Positions 52,599 to 61,294 of a stretch of DNA of 64,000 nt are shown here, in pieces. The translations under genes and the position numbers were made by a program. The notes beneath the pieces were generated by a model. The model searched no databases, was not told where the DNA came from, and saw nothing but the letters and a program-made list of their open reading frames with translations. The stretch spans positions 310,001-374,000 of the forward strand of contig NZ_VYQF01000003.1 in the NCBI RefSeq assembly GCF_008710285.1. Reading direction: 5' to 3'. The DNA is from Ginsengibacter hankyongi (GTDB lineage: Bacteria; Bacteroidota; Bacteroidia; Chitinophagales; Chitinophagaceae). Numbering within the stretch: the first letter of the stretch is position 1; each line of letters opens with the position of its first letter.

Positions 52599-54539
52599 CT
52601 AAAGTTTTAAATGCTTTTCTATTTTATCCAATCTTTCATGAAGGTTCAAATTAAAACGATCATTATACATTTGAAAAAGCTTATGTCTTAAAATTGGCTC
52701 CCCTATTTGCTGAATAATTTTTCTAATCATCTCTCTTTTTTCCATGGGTATTTCGTATCCTGAGGACAGTTCTTTGATGACATCATCTATCTTCTCAGAC
52801 GCAAAATCCCCTATTAATCCATTTTTAATAAAGAAAGAGTCTGATAACAACGTATAAATATTTGAGGCAAATGTTTCTTTCTGATCGTTCAAACTATCTT
52901 TTACAATGGTTTTTGTTATTATAGTTTGTTTTTCTTCAGAATATGAAGAAGTTTTTTCTAAAAAAATTGTACAGTCATTTGGAAGATCAGAAGCGGGGAT
53001 TGGAGAATTTGTTGTAAGAATAATTTGAATACTTCTCTTAACTCCATTTACCATCTTTGAGTAGACTCGTGGCAAATAATCTAATAAAAGATAAATAAAC
53101 TTTTTTTGCCATGCTGGATGGAGATAGATATCTCCTTCATCTATCAAAACAATTAAATTCCTATTCAATTCGGTTATTACTTCCCCATTCGATAAAGAAT
53201 AAAATCTTGAATATATATTAAACAAAGCTTTTTCTCCACTACTTAAGCTTCGCCATTTAAAATTAATGAAAGGCTTCAACCGATATGAATTTCGATAGTT
53301 GTTGTAGAATGTTTTAAAATCTTCTTTTGATGTTCCCGTCACCTTTACTGCCAAGATATTCAAATCACCAACAAGTAAATCATCTTTTGCGACTAACTCA
53401 GGAAGAAGTTTTATAAAATTCTTTATCCCTTCAATCCATTGGAAATGATTTTTATCGAAAGAAAAACTTAAACCATTAGATTGGTCTTTTATATCATCTA
53501 ATATTCTTAAAGCAACTTCAGTTAGAGATTGTCTTTCTTTTGATGATTTATATTTAACACTAAATTTAATTTTTTCCGCAATTGCCCGATAGTGTGTAGC
53601 TAATTCCAGCAAGAAATTTAAGAGGCAACTTGCAATGAAATAGTTAGCTACTCTGGTTTTGCTATTTTTTGTTTTAATGTATTTTTTAAATACCTCAAGC
53701 AACTCCAAAAAATCATTCAAAATACCGTACTCTTCCAATATTTGTTTTTCCAATGCGGAAAAGCCAAGGTCATAATCAACCTCTTTTTTGGAAGTTAAAA
53801 AAATATATTCTGGCAACTCAAAGGGTATAAACTTTGCATGGATATATCTATTAACAAAGGATATTTGTCTTTCAATCTCTTCAAAAAGATGTATATCAAT
53901 TTCCCGTTGATTTGTTTCATTATTGATGAGTCTGTTCTCTACATTTTTTAAATAATCATTCCTTATCAAAAAATTTGTCGATACCTCATAACCGCCCTTA
54001 AGTTCACTCTCTAATTCACCATCAAAAATGTTAGAAAAACTTATAAAATCCGTACTTGCAAATTCATTAATTGTAGGGATGCTAGATTTTACTTCAATAA
54101 CCTTACCCTCATAAGTCTTCGTTTCTGTTTTATTAACTAGCTTTTCAATCTTAATTTTGAAATCATTGAGATTATGCTTTTTTATATCAAGCTGGTCAAA
54201 ATGATAGACAATAACGTTTTCATTATTTTTTAGGGCAATTATTAATGGGTTCCTTATTCCTCCTGCACCATCAACAAAATTGTTTTTGATAAGCTTAAGT
54301 AAAGACGACTTGCCAGTTCCATTTTCTCCGATTATTGAAGTCACATTTAAAATTTTAGCAACATCTTCGACATCATTTTGAAGTCTAAAAAAATTTTCGA
54401 TGTAATAAGGATTTTCACGAACAATCAATTCTTTAGATTCAGTTTTGTATGAAAACCGGTATTTCCCACCAAAATTAATATCCTGATTACTAACTCTTAT
54501 TTCAGGAGCAGATAAAAAAAAGAGGTATAATATTTCCAT
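52599..54539 (-). CDS. AAA ATPase, defence partner of the HNH protein (PtuA-like)
   Basis: 646 residues. Walker A GENGTGKS at 71-78 (SIIGENGTGKSSLL), an ABC-type signature SSGEKALFNIYSRF, and Walker B near 462-468 (LIVLIDEGDIYLHPAWQKKF) followed by the His-loop ILTTNSPIPASDLP; this is the SMC/AAA_15-like group with a long middle helix domain. Directly upstream of the HNH gene (1-bp gap) and 2 bp after hsdS. PtuA and PtuB are the nearest named match; other AAA-HNH defence pairs are possible. Confidence 0.85.
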   Translation of the reverse strand: MEILYLFFLSAPEIRVSNQDINFGGKYRFSYKTESKELIVRENPYYIENFFRLQNDVEDVAKILNVTSIIGENGTGKSSLLKLIKNNFVDGAGGIRNPLIIALKNNENVIVYHFDQLDIKKHNLNDFKIKIEKLVNKTETKTYEGKVIEVKSSIPTINEFASTDFISFSNIFDGELESELKGGYEVSTNFLIRNDYLKNVENRLINNETNQREIDIHLFEEIERQISFVNRYIHAKFIPFELPEYIFLTSKKEVDYDLGFSALEKQILEEYGILNDFLELLEVFKKYIKTKNSKTRVANYFIASCLLNFLLELATHYRAIAEKIKFSVKYKSSKERQSLTEVALRILDDIKDQSNGLSFSFDKNHFQWIEGIKNFIKLLPELVAKDDLLVGDLNILAVKVTGTSKEDFKTFYNNYRNSYRLKPFINFKWRSLSSGEKALFNIYSRFYSLSNGEVITELNRNLIVLIDEGDIYLHPAWQKKFIYLLLDYLPRVYSKMVNGVKRSIQIILTTNSPIPASDLPNDCTIFLEKTSSYSEEKQTIITKTIVKDSLNDQKETFASNIYTLLSDSFFIKNGLIGDFASEKIDDVIKELSSGYEIPMEKREMIRKIIQQIGEPILRHKLFQMYNDRFNLNLHERLDKIEKHLKL

Positions 54540-54541
54540 AT

Positions 54542-55825
54542 CTAAATAATTTTAAACCTATCTCCCGTAAACGCCTTCTTTAAAATACTTTGTCTTAATG
54601 TCTCTGCCTGTTGCAGGCTTTGGGTTATGCTTTCTTCCATTTTATCGGCTACGCTGAGACGGTTTTCGATTTCTTGAACGATTTTGTTTTGTTCTTCAAT
54701 GGAACAATAGGGAATTAAGCAAGATTTTAATTGAGTCGTATTAATTCTTGGTCTTGTAGCCCCGTGAACTTCTTCTACGAGTTGATTGTAAACATTTTTA
54801 GTTGATAGAAAATAAGCCAAGTATCTATTATCAATCGTCTTTGGCGAAACCCTTATACAAAAGCAATCTGCTTTGTTGATAGCCTTGATTATAAACTTTG
54901 GTAAAATAGTTACTCGAATTTCTCCGATAATAAATGAAGAAAAAATAATATCCCCGGAACTAACTGTATGCTTTTGAATTGATAAATATTTTTCATCAGA
55001 GACAAATGTTTTGTATTCATCTTTAAAGGTCAATACTCCAATATTTTCAAGGCGTATTATTCTAATACCATCTTCTACATAATCAACACTTTTAAGATTA
55101 GATCCGAACGGACCATCAAATACTTTATCTGCCAATTCTCCCAGTCTAATCAATTTCCAACCTTTCGGCAATTCACCTTCTTTTACATTTTCATTTGTTA
55201 GCTTTCCCTCAAATGCCCATTTTAATACAGATTGCCGGTAACTTTTTAATTGCTGCTGTACGGCTTTTAATTGTTCTATGCCCTTGTCTAATTCACTAAA
55301 TAGTTCTTCTATTTTGGAAACAATGGCTTGTTGGGTAGGTTTGGGAGGAAGAGGAATTGTTACTTTGTCGATAAAACCTGAACTAATTCCACCTTGTGCA
55401 GCACCTCTAAAATCTTCTAGTATTTCTTTGTTTCCTTTTGATGACCATATTTTATAAAAGGCAAATCGAGGCAAAACATCATCTGAAACTCTTACAATAA
55501 ATACATGTTCATTTATAACTGCAAAATCAAAAGGAAAATTATTATTTACAAAAGAAGCTTTGCCTGTGGTAGCTCCATCTTTTACAACAATTATATCATC
55601 TTTTTGAATAACTCCCTTTTTCATTTGCTCAGCAAAATCTTTAGGCACAAACTTTATTTTCGAAAATTTGAATCCACCATTAAAGTCAAGATGTTCTGCA
55701 CCGATACTCGGAATTCCAGAGATAATTCCTTGCACACCGCCTTTCGGTCTTTTACCACTTTCAAGTTCTTTGCATACTTCTCTCAACTTCACGCACTTCC
55801 AGTCTTTTGGTAATTCTTTACTCAT
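54542..55825 (-). CDS. hsdS: Type I restriction-modification specificity subunit HsdS
   Basis: 427 residues with two target recognition domains. TRD1 about 1-160 (LPKDWKCVKLREVCKELESGKRPKGG), helical spacer at about 165-210 (QQAIVSKIEELFSELDKGIEQLKAV), TRD2 about 220-400 (LPKGWKLIRLGELADKVFDGPFG) and the second helix region NKIVQEIENRLSVADKMEESI ending QSLQQAETLRQSILKKAFTG. Both TRDs are intact. Its start ATG overlaps the end of the three-Cys-motif gene by 4 bp; the AAA gene follows after 2 bp. Confidence 0.95.
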   Translation of the reverse strand: MSKELPKDWKCVKLREVCKELESGKRPKGGVQGIISGIPSIGAEHLDFNGGFKFSKIKFVPKDFAEQMKKGVIQKDDIIVVKDGATTGKASFVNNNFPFDFAVINEHVFIVRVSDDVLPRFAFYKIWSSKGNKEILEDFRGAAQGGISSGFIDKVTIPLPPKPTQQAIVSKIEELFSELDKGIEQLKAVQQQLKSYRQSVLKWAFEGKLTNENVKEGELPKGWKLIRLGELADKVFDGPFGSNLKSVDYVEDGIRIIRLENIGVLTFKDEYKTFVSDEKYLSIQKHTVSSGDIIFSSFIIGEIRVTILPKFIIKAINKADCFCIRVSPKTIDNRYLAYFLSTKNVYNQLVEEVHGATRPRINTTQLKSCLIPYCSIEEQNKIVQEIENRLSVADKMEESITQSLQQAETLRQSILKKAFTGDRFKII

Positions 55826-56544
55826 AATTCTTCCACATTAAGTTCCGGCATTTCATCATAAGTTTGGCCGTTTAGCATCCTTCCTGTTTTCTTTTTATTA
55901 GTTCCTCCCCATTGTTTAAAGAAAAAAGCGACATTGGCGGCGGTGCATTGATCCATAATATCCAACACCCAATCTGCATCCATTGGCCTTGCCTTTCTCC
56001 CGCTTTCTCCGCCAACTATTACCCAATCAATATTTTGCAGATTCATATTATGCAGATGCCCTATCAAAGGCTCACAGGAAAGAAATTTAGTTCTTGCATT
56101 TGTTTGCCGTAGCAGATCAATACGGCTCATCACTCTTGAATCTTCTACAGATACACCCATCCATATATTATGAGTCCAGTTCAACTCATTATGTATTTCA
56201 AGCAACCTGTCTGCCCTCTTTGTTAATACCTGGAAAGTGTGTTGCCCGTTTTCATTCATTACTTTAAATACTTTTTGTATAAATTCCAGCGGTATATCTT
56301 TATGAAATAAATCACTCATTGAATTAACAAAAACCACCTTTTGCTTTTTCCATGTATAAGGAATGTTGAGTGCATCCTCATGCGTTCTTACCTTGAATCC
56401 ATCTTTATATTTTTCAACACCCATTGCTTTTAAGCGCCGGGACATAACTTCTGCATAACAAAATTTACAACCGGCAGAGATTTTAGTACAACCGGTCGTT
56501 GGATTCCACGTCATTTCTGTCCATTCAATAGATGATTGTGCCAT
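55822..56544 (-). CDS. Phage Gp37/Gp68-like three-Cys-motif protein (DUF5131)
   Basis: 240 residues. The three-Cys motif CTKISAGCKFCYA (Cys19, Cys26, Cys29) looks like a radical-SAM-like iron-sulfur site, followed by FQVLTKRADRLLEIHNEL, GVSVEDSRVMSRIDLLRQT and KFLSCEPLIGHL. Members accompany a partner protein TcmP, here encoded 2 bp upstream. The pair is found in phages and restriction islands, but its biochemical role is not established. Embedded between tcmP and hsdS in one translational chain. Confidence 0.93.
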   Translation of the reverse strand: MAQSSIEWTEMTWNPTTGCTKISAGCKFCYAEVMSRRLKAMGVEKYKDGFKVRTHEDALNIPYTWKKQKVVFVNSMSDLFHKDIPLEFIQKVFKVMNENGQHTFQVLTKRADRLLEIHNELNWTHNIWMGVSVEDSRVMSRIDLLRQTNARTKFLSCEPLIGHLHNMNLQNIDWVIVGGESGRKARPMDADWVLDIMDQCTAANVAFFFKQWGGTNKKKTGRMLNGQTYDEMPELNVEEL

Positions 56545-56546
56545 GG

Positions 56547-57446
56547 TTATATTTTTTTAATTATTTGATTAGCGATCTTTATTCCGGTTTGAACATTCGA
56601 CGCAAAAACAAAATGAAAGAGTGGAACACCATTTCGGTTATCCAATCTTAGTGGTTCTTCTGTAACATATTTCCAAACACCTTTCATCCTTTCAACATAA
56701 ATTTTTGCAATCATTTCTATAGGCTTTGAAATCTTACTTATTGACTCCTCTTCTCCAAACAGTGTTGTTTTTAATTCCTGTTTATAAAACACTCCCTTTA
56801 TTTCTTCTTCTGATAAACCAAAAAAAGATTGAAGTTTTTCTGTGTATTTCAATTCACCTGCTTTATCCAATAACCTATTAACTATAATACCTGTCGGAAC
56901 CAAAATCCAAACATCCGAACGAGTATCTTTTAAAGCTTTAATTGAACTCCAATCTATCTGCATCCCAAATGGATCGAGAAATACTAAAGCGGCATATTTA
57001 TCAGATTTTAAAGCAGCAGCTAATTCGATGATCCACTTGTTGGCATCGCCTGATCTAAAAGCAATATTTCTTTTTGAAAGATCAACTTTTTTGCCAAGCT
57101 TATTCTTCAGCTTTTCTAAAGATTCTTCTTTTTTATCAATGAAATAATAATAATCAAACGCTAAATCATTTTCTAAAGTTAATACTCTTTCTGCCGCACC
57201 TTTGTAAACCCTCTCTTCCTCCTCTGTTATTTTTAATTGCTCGTATAAATCTGTAATTTGTTTTGCCTTTTCTTTTGATCCGCTACCGGCAAAACCGTCA
57301 AAATATATTGTTTTCCATTGAGGAAATCTTCTCATGATTGTGAGGTAAGCTTTCACATACTTTGCAAAAGCATCTAGTTTCTTTTCTGTCCATGGACCTC
57401 CCCAATCACCTGTCGGTTCACTCAATAAATTTGTGTTCCATGTCAT
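56547..57446 (-). CDS. tcmP: Three-Cys-motif partner protein TcmP
   Basis: 299 residues. Opens GDWGGPWTEKKLDAFAKYVKAYL, then KTIYFDGFAGSG, a SAM-like acidic region, and the strand ALVFLDPFGMQIDWSSIKAL, all typical of TcmP; the fold suggests a Rossmann methyltransferase-like domain. Always linked to a Gp37/68 three-Cys-motif gene, as here. Its ATG overlaps the end of hsdR by 4 bp, so it is translated with it. Role unknown. Confidence 0.92.
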   Translation of the reverse strand: MTWNTNLLSEPTGDWGGPWTEKKLDAFAKYVKAYLTIMRRFPQWKTIYFDGFAGSGSKEKAKQITDLYEQLKITEEEERVYKGAAERVLTLENDLAFDYYYFIDKKEESLEKLKNKLGKKVDLSKRNIAFRSGDANKWIIELAAALKSDKYAALVFLDPFGMQIDWSSIKALKDTRSDVWILVPTGIIVNRLLDKAGELKYTEKLQSFFGLSEEEIKGVFYKQELKTTLFGEEESISKISKPIEMIAKIYVERMKGVWKYVTEEPLRLDNRNGVPLFHFVFASNVQTGIKIANQIIKKI

Positions 57447-60247
57447 GCTGCAAGTACTTCATTTAATTCATTAATAATTTCATCTGTCTTCTCACCAAAC
57501 AACTGCCACATTTTCCCCAATCCTCCATTCTTATTAAAAGGGTCCAGTTCAAAATCTTCTTTCTCTACATGAAAACTGTTGGCAACATAATCTTTTATCA
57601 TTCGCAGCCATTGCATTTGTTCTTCGGTAAATTTTAAGGTTCCGGCCTGTTTTTTAAATACCCAATCCTGGAAATTTTTATCAACTGTTTTATCATACCC
57701 AACTAATGTGTTATCTATGCCACTTACTTTGCGTATCAAACTTACCAGTGCAATCAATTCATTTTTTGGCGAGCCCTTCGACAGGCTCAGGGTGACACCC
57801 TTCGACAGGCTCTGGGTGACAGTTTGATAAGCATTCCATACATACATAGGAGCCAATAAAGGTTGTTCAGTTTTTATTTTTTCATACAGGTCTTTAATCA
57901 TTTTGTAAGTAAGTTCCCTTCGTTGGTACGGTTGTCCATAAAAAATCTGCAGGGCTGTTATTTCATCTTTATGAGCTTCAATCCATGCAGTAAAATTGCT
58001 GATGGTTAATGATGCAGCAGCATGCTGATCTTTCACCCAGCCAATATTGGTTATTTCATCAACATTAATATGATCCATTACCTGGTCATATTTCTTTCTT
58101 ACATCTATAATATAATTCCGCAACTCAGGATTATTAAAAACCGCAACCGCATCTTCTATTAATTTGGCATGTTCATTATTAATGGCTGCACCAATTTCGG
58201 CTGGAGATGCTCCCAACTTTTCACTTTCAATTTTCACTTTTAAAATATCGAGTGTATCCGGGTCATAGGCATTCAATAATTGTTTTACTACATGATTAAT
58301 AGATTGTCCATTGGAGTGTTCCTCAAAAGTTGTTTTTTCTTTTTCATTAACCTGTTTATCGAGCCGCAATAAGCGATTGGCTAAGGAACTGAGAATATCT
58401 TCCTGTGTATTGCCCATGGCAACATTTTGTAAGAGATCTTTCAAACTCATGCCCGGCTTCTTCTCTAAAGGGCGGCTGTCTGTTTTCTGCGAACTCTCTA
58501 CACCAATCGCATCAATAATTACAAAGTGATCTTTGGTAAACTTTGCCGAGGGGGTGCCTTTGGCTTTTAAATCTTCCAGTGAACAGGTACGGGTGCCGCG
58601 GCCTTTCATCTGCTCGTAATAGCTGCGGCTTTTTACATCCCGCATAAAAACCAATACTTCCAGCGGGCGGATATCGGTACCGGTAGCTATCATATCAACG
58701 GTTACGGCTATACGCGGATAATAATCATTACGAAACTGGCTGAGTACTGTCTTGGGATCTTCGTCACTTTTGTACGTTATCTTTTTACAAAATTTATTTT
58801 CTTCTGCAAATTCTTCCCTAACAATTTCAATAATATCTTCTGCATGAGAATCAGTCTTGGCGAAGATGAGTGTCTTAGGTATCTCAAATTTTCCATCTTT
58901 ATCAATCCTGTCAGGGAACATGGATGGGATGTTTTCTTTTATACCACGAACTATTGTACGAATGGTACTCAGGTTTACAATATCCCTGTCTAATTGCTTA
59001 CCACTATATTCAATGTCTTCGTCTACGCTCTCCCAAAATTTTATCCTGGTTTGTCTTTGGCGTTTATCAACTTTCTCGCCCATTTGAATCTTGCCACCGT
59101 CCTTAGTGATCTTTGTATCAATCGTAAATACATTGTAAGGAACCAGCACGCCGTCAATCACCGCTTTTTCATAACCATAATCACTAACAATATTTTTATT
59201 GAAGTAGCCGAAAGTCCTGTTGTCTGGCGTGGCCGTTAGTCCTATCTGGAATACATCAAAATAATCCAGCACCTGTTTCCATAAATTATAAATGCTGCGG
59301 TGGCACTCATCAATTACAATAAAATCAAAAAACTCTATCGGTACTTTTTCATTATAGATTACCGGCGCAGGCTCCCGTTCCTTATATTCATTGGGATTCA
59401 TTTCTTCTGCGCTTTCATCCATTTCCTTATCCTGTAAAATAGAATACATGCGTTGTATGGTGGAGATGTACACCTGGTTATCATCCGGAATGTAACTGCT
59501 TTTCAATCTGGTTACTCCATACAGTTCTGTAAACTTCCTGTTATCATCATTAGGAACATAAGCCATGAATTCCTGTTCCGCCTGTTCGCCTAAATTCTTT
59601 GTGTCCACCAAAAACAAAATACGTTTTGCTTTGGCATATTTTAATAAGCGATAAATAAATGTAATAGCCGTATAAGTTTTACCGGAACCTGTAGCCATTT
59701 GTATCAATGCTTTTGGCCGGTAATCTTTAAAAGACTTTTCTAAATTATGAATAGCACCTACCTGGCAATCTCTTAATCCTGTTTCGGGCAATACAGGAAT
59801 ATTATGAAATCTTTTCCTTAATGAAGCATCCTGTTTACTCCATTCTAAAAAGGTGTCGGGACGATGAAAAGAAAATACTCCTCTTGCTCTTGGCTTCGGA
59901 TCCCGGAAATTGGTAAACCTTGTTACTTCACCTGTACTTTCGTAAACAAACGGAAGCTTTTCATTATTTAATAATTTAAGTTTAGCGGAAGCATATCCTT
60001 CGGACTGCGTTTCATGTTCACTAAAATGAACTGCCTCTTCTATTCTCTTTGCTTCAATAATACCCACAGGCTTTTTATCAACAAACAACACATAATCGGC
60101 TGGCCCTACATCCGTTTGATATTCTGTAACGGCAATTCCTAAGCCTGCATTCAAATTGATTTTGTCTTTTGGCTGCACAATCCACCCCGATGCAAAAAGC
60201 ATTCTATCAATTTTATCACGGGCAATCTGTTCAGGGTTTTGGTTCAA
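57443..60247 (-). CDS. hsdR: Type I restriction endonuclease subunit HsdR
   Basis: 934 residues, from a TTG at 60247 (no upstream ATG in frame; a stop precedes it). N-terminal nuclease core with Asp51 and the Glu65-x-Lys67 pair (DYVLFVDKKPVGIIEAKR), helicase Walker A ATGSGKT (185-191), DECH box (FIVIDECHRSIYNLW), SFIRR-like later motifs (VTVDMIATGTDIRPLEVLVF ... YEQMKGRGTRTC), and a C-terminal helical domain. At about residues 809-824 two tandem eight-residue repeats (VTQSLSKG, VTLSLSKG) from a REP-like DNA repeat are inserted. EcoEI_R-like. First gene of a tight six-gene chain. Confidence 0.95.
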   Translation of the reverse strand: MNQNPEQIARDKIDRMLFASGWIVQPKDKINLNAGLGIAVTEYQTDVGPADYVLFVDKKPVGIIEAKRIEEAVHFSEHETQSEGYASAKLKLLNNEKLPFVYESTGEVTRFTNFRDPKPRARGVFSFHRPDTFLEWSKQDASLRKRFHNIPVLPETGLRDCQVGAIHNLEKSFKDYRPKALIQMATGSGKTYTAITFIYRLLKYAKAKRILFLVDTKNLGEQAEQEFMAYVPNDDNRKFTELYGVTRLKSSYIPDDNQVYISTIQRMYSILQDKEMDESAEEMNPNEYKEREPAPVIYNEKVPIEFFDFIVIDECHRSIYNLWKQVLDYFDVFQIGLTATPDNRTFGYFNKNIVSDYGYEKAVIDGVLVPYNVFTIDTKITKDGGKIQMGEKVDKRQRQTRIKFWESVDEDIEYSGKQLDRDIVNLSTIRTIVRGIKENIPSMFPDRIDKDGKFEIPKTLIFAKTDSHAEDIIEIVREEFAEENKFCKKITYKSDEDPKTVLSQFRNDYYPRIAVTVDMIATGTDIRPLEVLVFMRDVKSRSYYEQMKGRGTRTCSLEDLKAKGTPSAKFTKDHFVIIDAIGVESSQKTDSRPLEKKPGMSLKDLLQNVAMGNTQEDILSSLANRLLRLDKQVNEKEKTTFEEHSNGQSINHVVKQLLNAYDPDTLDILKVKIESEKLGASPAEIGAAINNEHAKLIEDAVAVFNNPELRNYIIDVRKKYDQVMDHINVDEITNIGWVKDQHAAASLTISNFTAWIEAHKDEITALQIFYGQPYQRRELTYKMIKDLYEKIKTEQPLLAPMYVWNAYQTVTQSLSKGVTLSLSKGSPKNELIALVSLIRKVSGIDNTLVGYDKTVDKNFQDWVFKKQAGTLKFTEEQMQWLRMIKDYVANSFHVEKEDFELDPFNKNGGLGKMWQLFGEKTDEIINELNEVLAA
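57774..57821. repeat. Tandem 24-bp REP-like repeats inside hsdR
   Basis: Two 24-bp copies, 57774-57797 and 57798-57821, differing at one base. Each starts CCCTTCGACAGGCTC and codes in frame for eight residues ending in SLSKG; the frame is kept because 24 is a multiple of three. A related copy is in hsdM (47351). Confidence 0.85.
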
Positions 60248-60620
60248 GTCAGGTTAAAAGGTTTGTTATTTAATTAAGATAAGCATTGCATTTAGGTTCC
60301 AAAAAAGAAGAATTCTCAATAAGCAATAGTATGTACCAAATATAAGGAAGAAAGAATTATTTAATCACGTAAATGCACAATCCTCAACACATTATAATTT
60401 TTGTTGATACAAGATTTGTATTAATTACTATACATCAATACATCTCGTTTAGCCTTATACGTTATATTGCTATTTTAAAAATCTTCAGTTTAAAATGAGG
60501 GTGGTTTTTAAACTTTCCTGTTAGTTTATTTAATTAGAGATTCAAATATATTAAATATCAGTTAATGAAAAACAGTATAGCCAAAAATAAACCGCATACA
60601 GTTATATATTGCTTCCTCCC
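60248..60620. other. Upstream region of hsdR, no gene seen
   Basis: About 370 bp of AT-rich DNA. I see no clear TTG/TAnnTTTG pair; TTG...TATCTTAA on the minus strand near 60270-60300 is a weak candidate promoter for hsdR. No RNA structure or ORF stands out. Confidence 0.5.
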
Positions 60621-60634
60621 CTATGGTAAGGCTT

Positions 60635-60817
60635 TCAGTGCCGGGTAATTTGTTGGTCAACAAAATTCAACAGTTCATCTCCTGTAATGCCTTCATCACC
60701 GGCGGCCAAATTTCTCCAATTGAAGCCTTTGTTGGATATATACCAGCAGTTCAGGTATGGCAGATGCGCTATCAATGTTCTATGCGTAGTCCGCTCCAGC
60801 TTTGCCACGATCTTCAC
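60635..60817 (-). CDS. Doubtful small ORF
   Basis: 60 codons from GTG 60817. Wording such as VAKLERTTHRTLIAHL and GITGDELLNFVDQQI is coding-like but matches no family I recognise. It may belong with the two following minus-strand small ORFs as one decayed gene or a small-gene set. Confidence 0.25.
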   Translation of the reverse strand: MKIVAKLERTTHRTLIAHLPYLNCWYISNKGFNWRNLAAGDEGITGDELLNFVDQQITRH

Positions 60818-60866
60818 GCATATCCTTACGAGTTGTTTTTATTTTGCCACAAGCATTGGTCATTGA

Positions 60867-61037
60867 TTATCCTTTGTAATTTATTGCGTTTGGAAGCATT
60901 TGTAAAAACTTGTCTGCGTTTGCATAATCCAATTTCTCATAGATCATACCCAGGCGATTTAGATTTTTGTAGTACTCGTTCACATGATGGTAGTAGTGTT
61001 TTTCTGATTGAATATACCGGGCGGTTTCACCCAGCAT
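60867..61037 (-). CDS. Doubtful small ORF
   Basis: 56 codons from ATG 61037, MLGETARYIQSEKHYYHHV, then NEYYKNLNRLGMIYEKLDYA. The amino-acid mix is protein-like (amphipathic helix, aromatic-rich) and unlike an anti-sense artefact. Unknown family. Confidence 0.3.
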   Translation of the reverse strand: MLGETARYIQSEKHYYHHVNEYYKNLNRLGMIYEKLDYANADKFLQMLPNAINYKG

Positions 61038-61078
61038 TTGAGTAAGGTTTTTGAAACCTTATAGGTTTAATGAGCTAC

Positions 61079-61219
61079 CTATCCTTCTTCTCTATACCTC
61101 CGCCCCACCTTCCCTATGCCTGTGCCCTGTGGAATTCGCTTGCCTTTCGCTATCCGTTCGATGATTGTTCGATTATAGTTCGTTTCTAATGATCGAATAA
61201 CATTCGCAATAAATTCCAT
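61079..61219 (-). CDS. Doubtful small ORF
   Basis: 46 codons from ATG 61219 (MEFIANVIRSLETNYNRTII ... IPQGTGIGKVGRRYREEG). Basic, Gly-rich end. Same strand and spacing as the two small ORFs downstream. No known family recognised. Confidence 0.25.
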   Translation of the reverse strand: MEFIANVIRSLETNYNRTIIERIAKGKRIPQGTGIGKVGRRYREEG

Positions 61220-61294
61220 GTGTTCCCGTTTTTAACCAAACGCAGGTAGCCTTGAGGTAGCTGCCTGGCATCTATAACACTTAAATTTATTACA

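Noticed and set aside
47137-60247. CRISPR array in the defence island
   Set aside because: The repeats near 48.7-49.3 kb are three irregular AT-rich copies around a gene, with no regular spacers and no cas genes.
60623-61045. Plus-strand ORF of 140 codons
   Set aside because: Composition is Cys/His-rich and irregular, typical of an anti-sense frame; the minus strand over the same bases reads more like protein.
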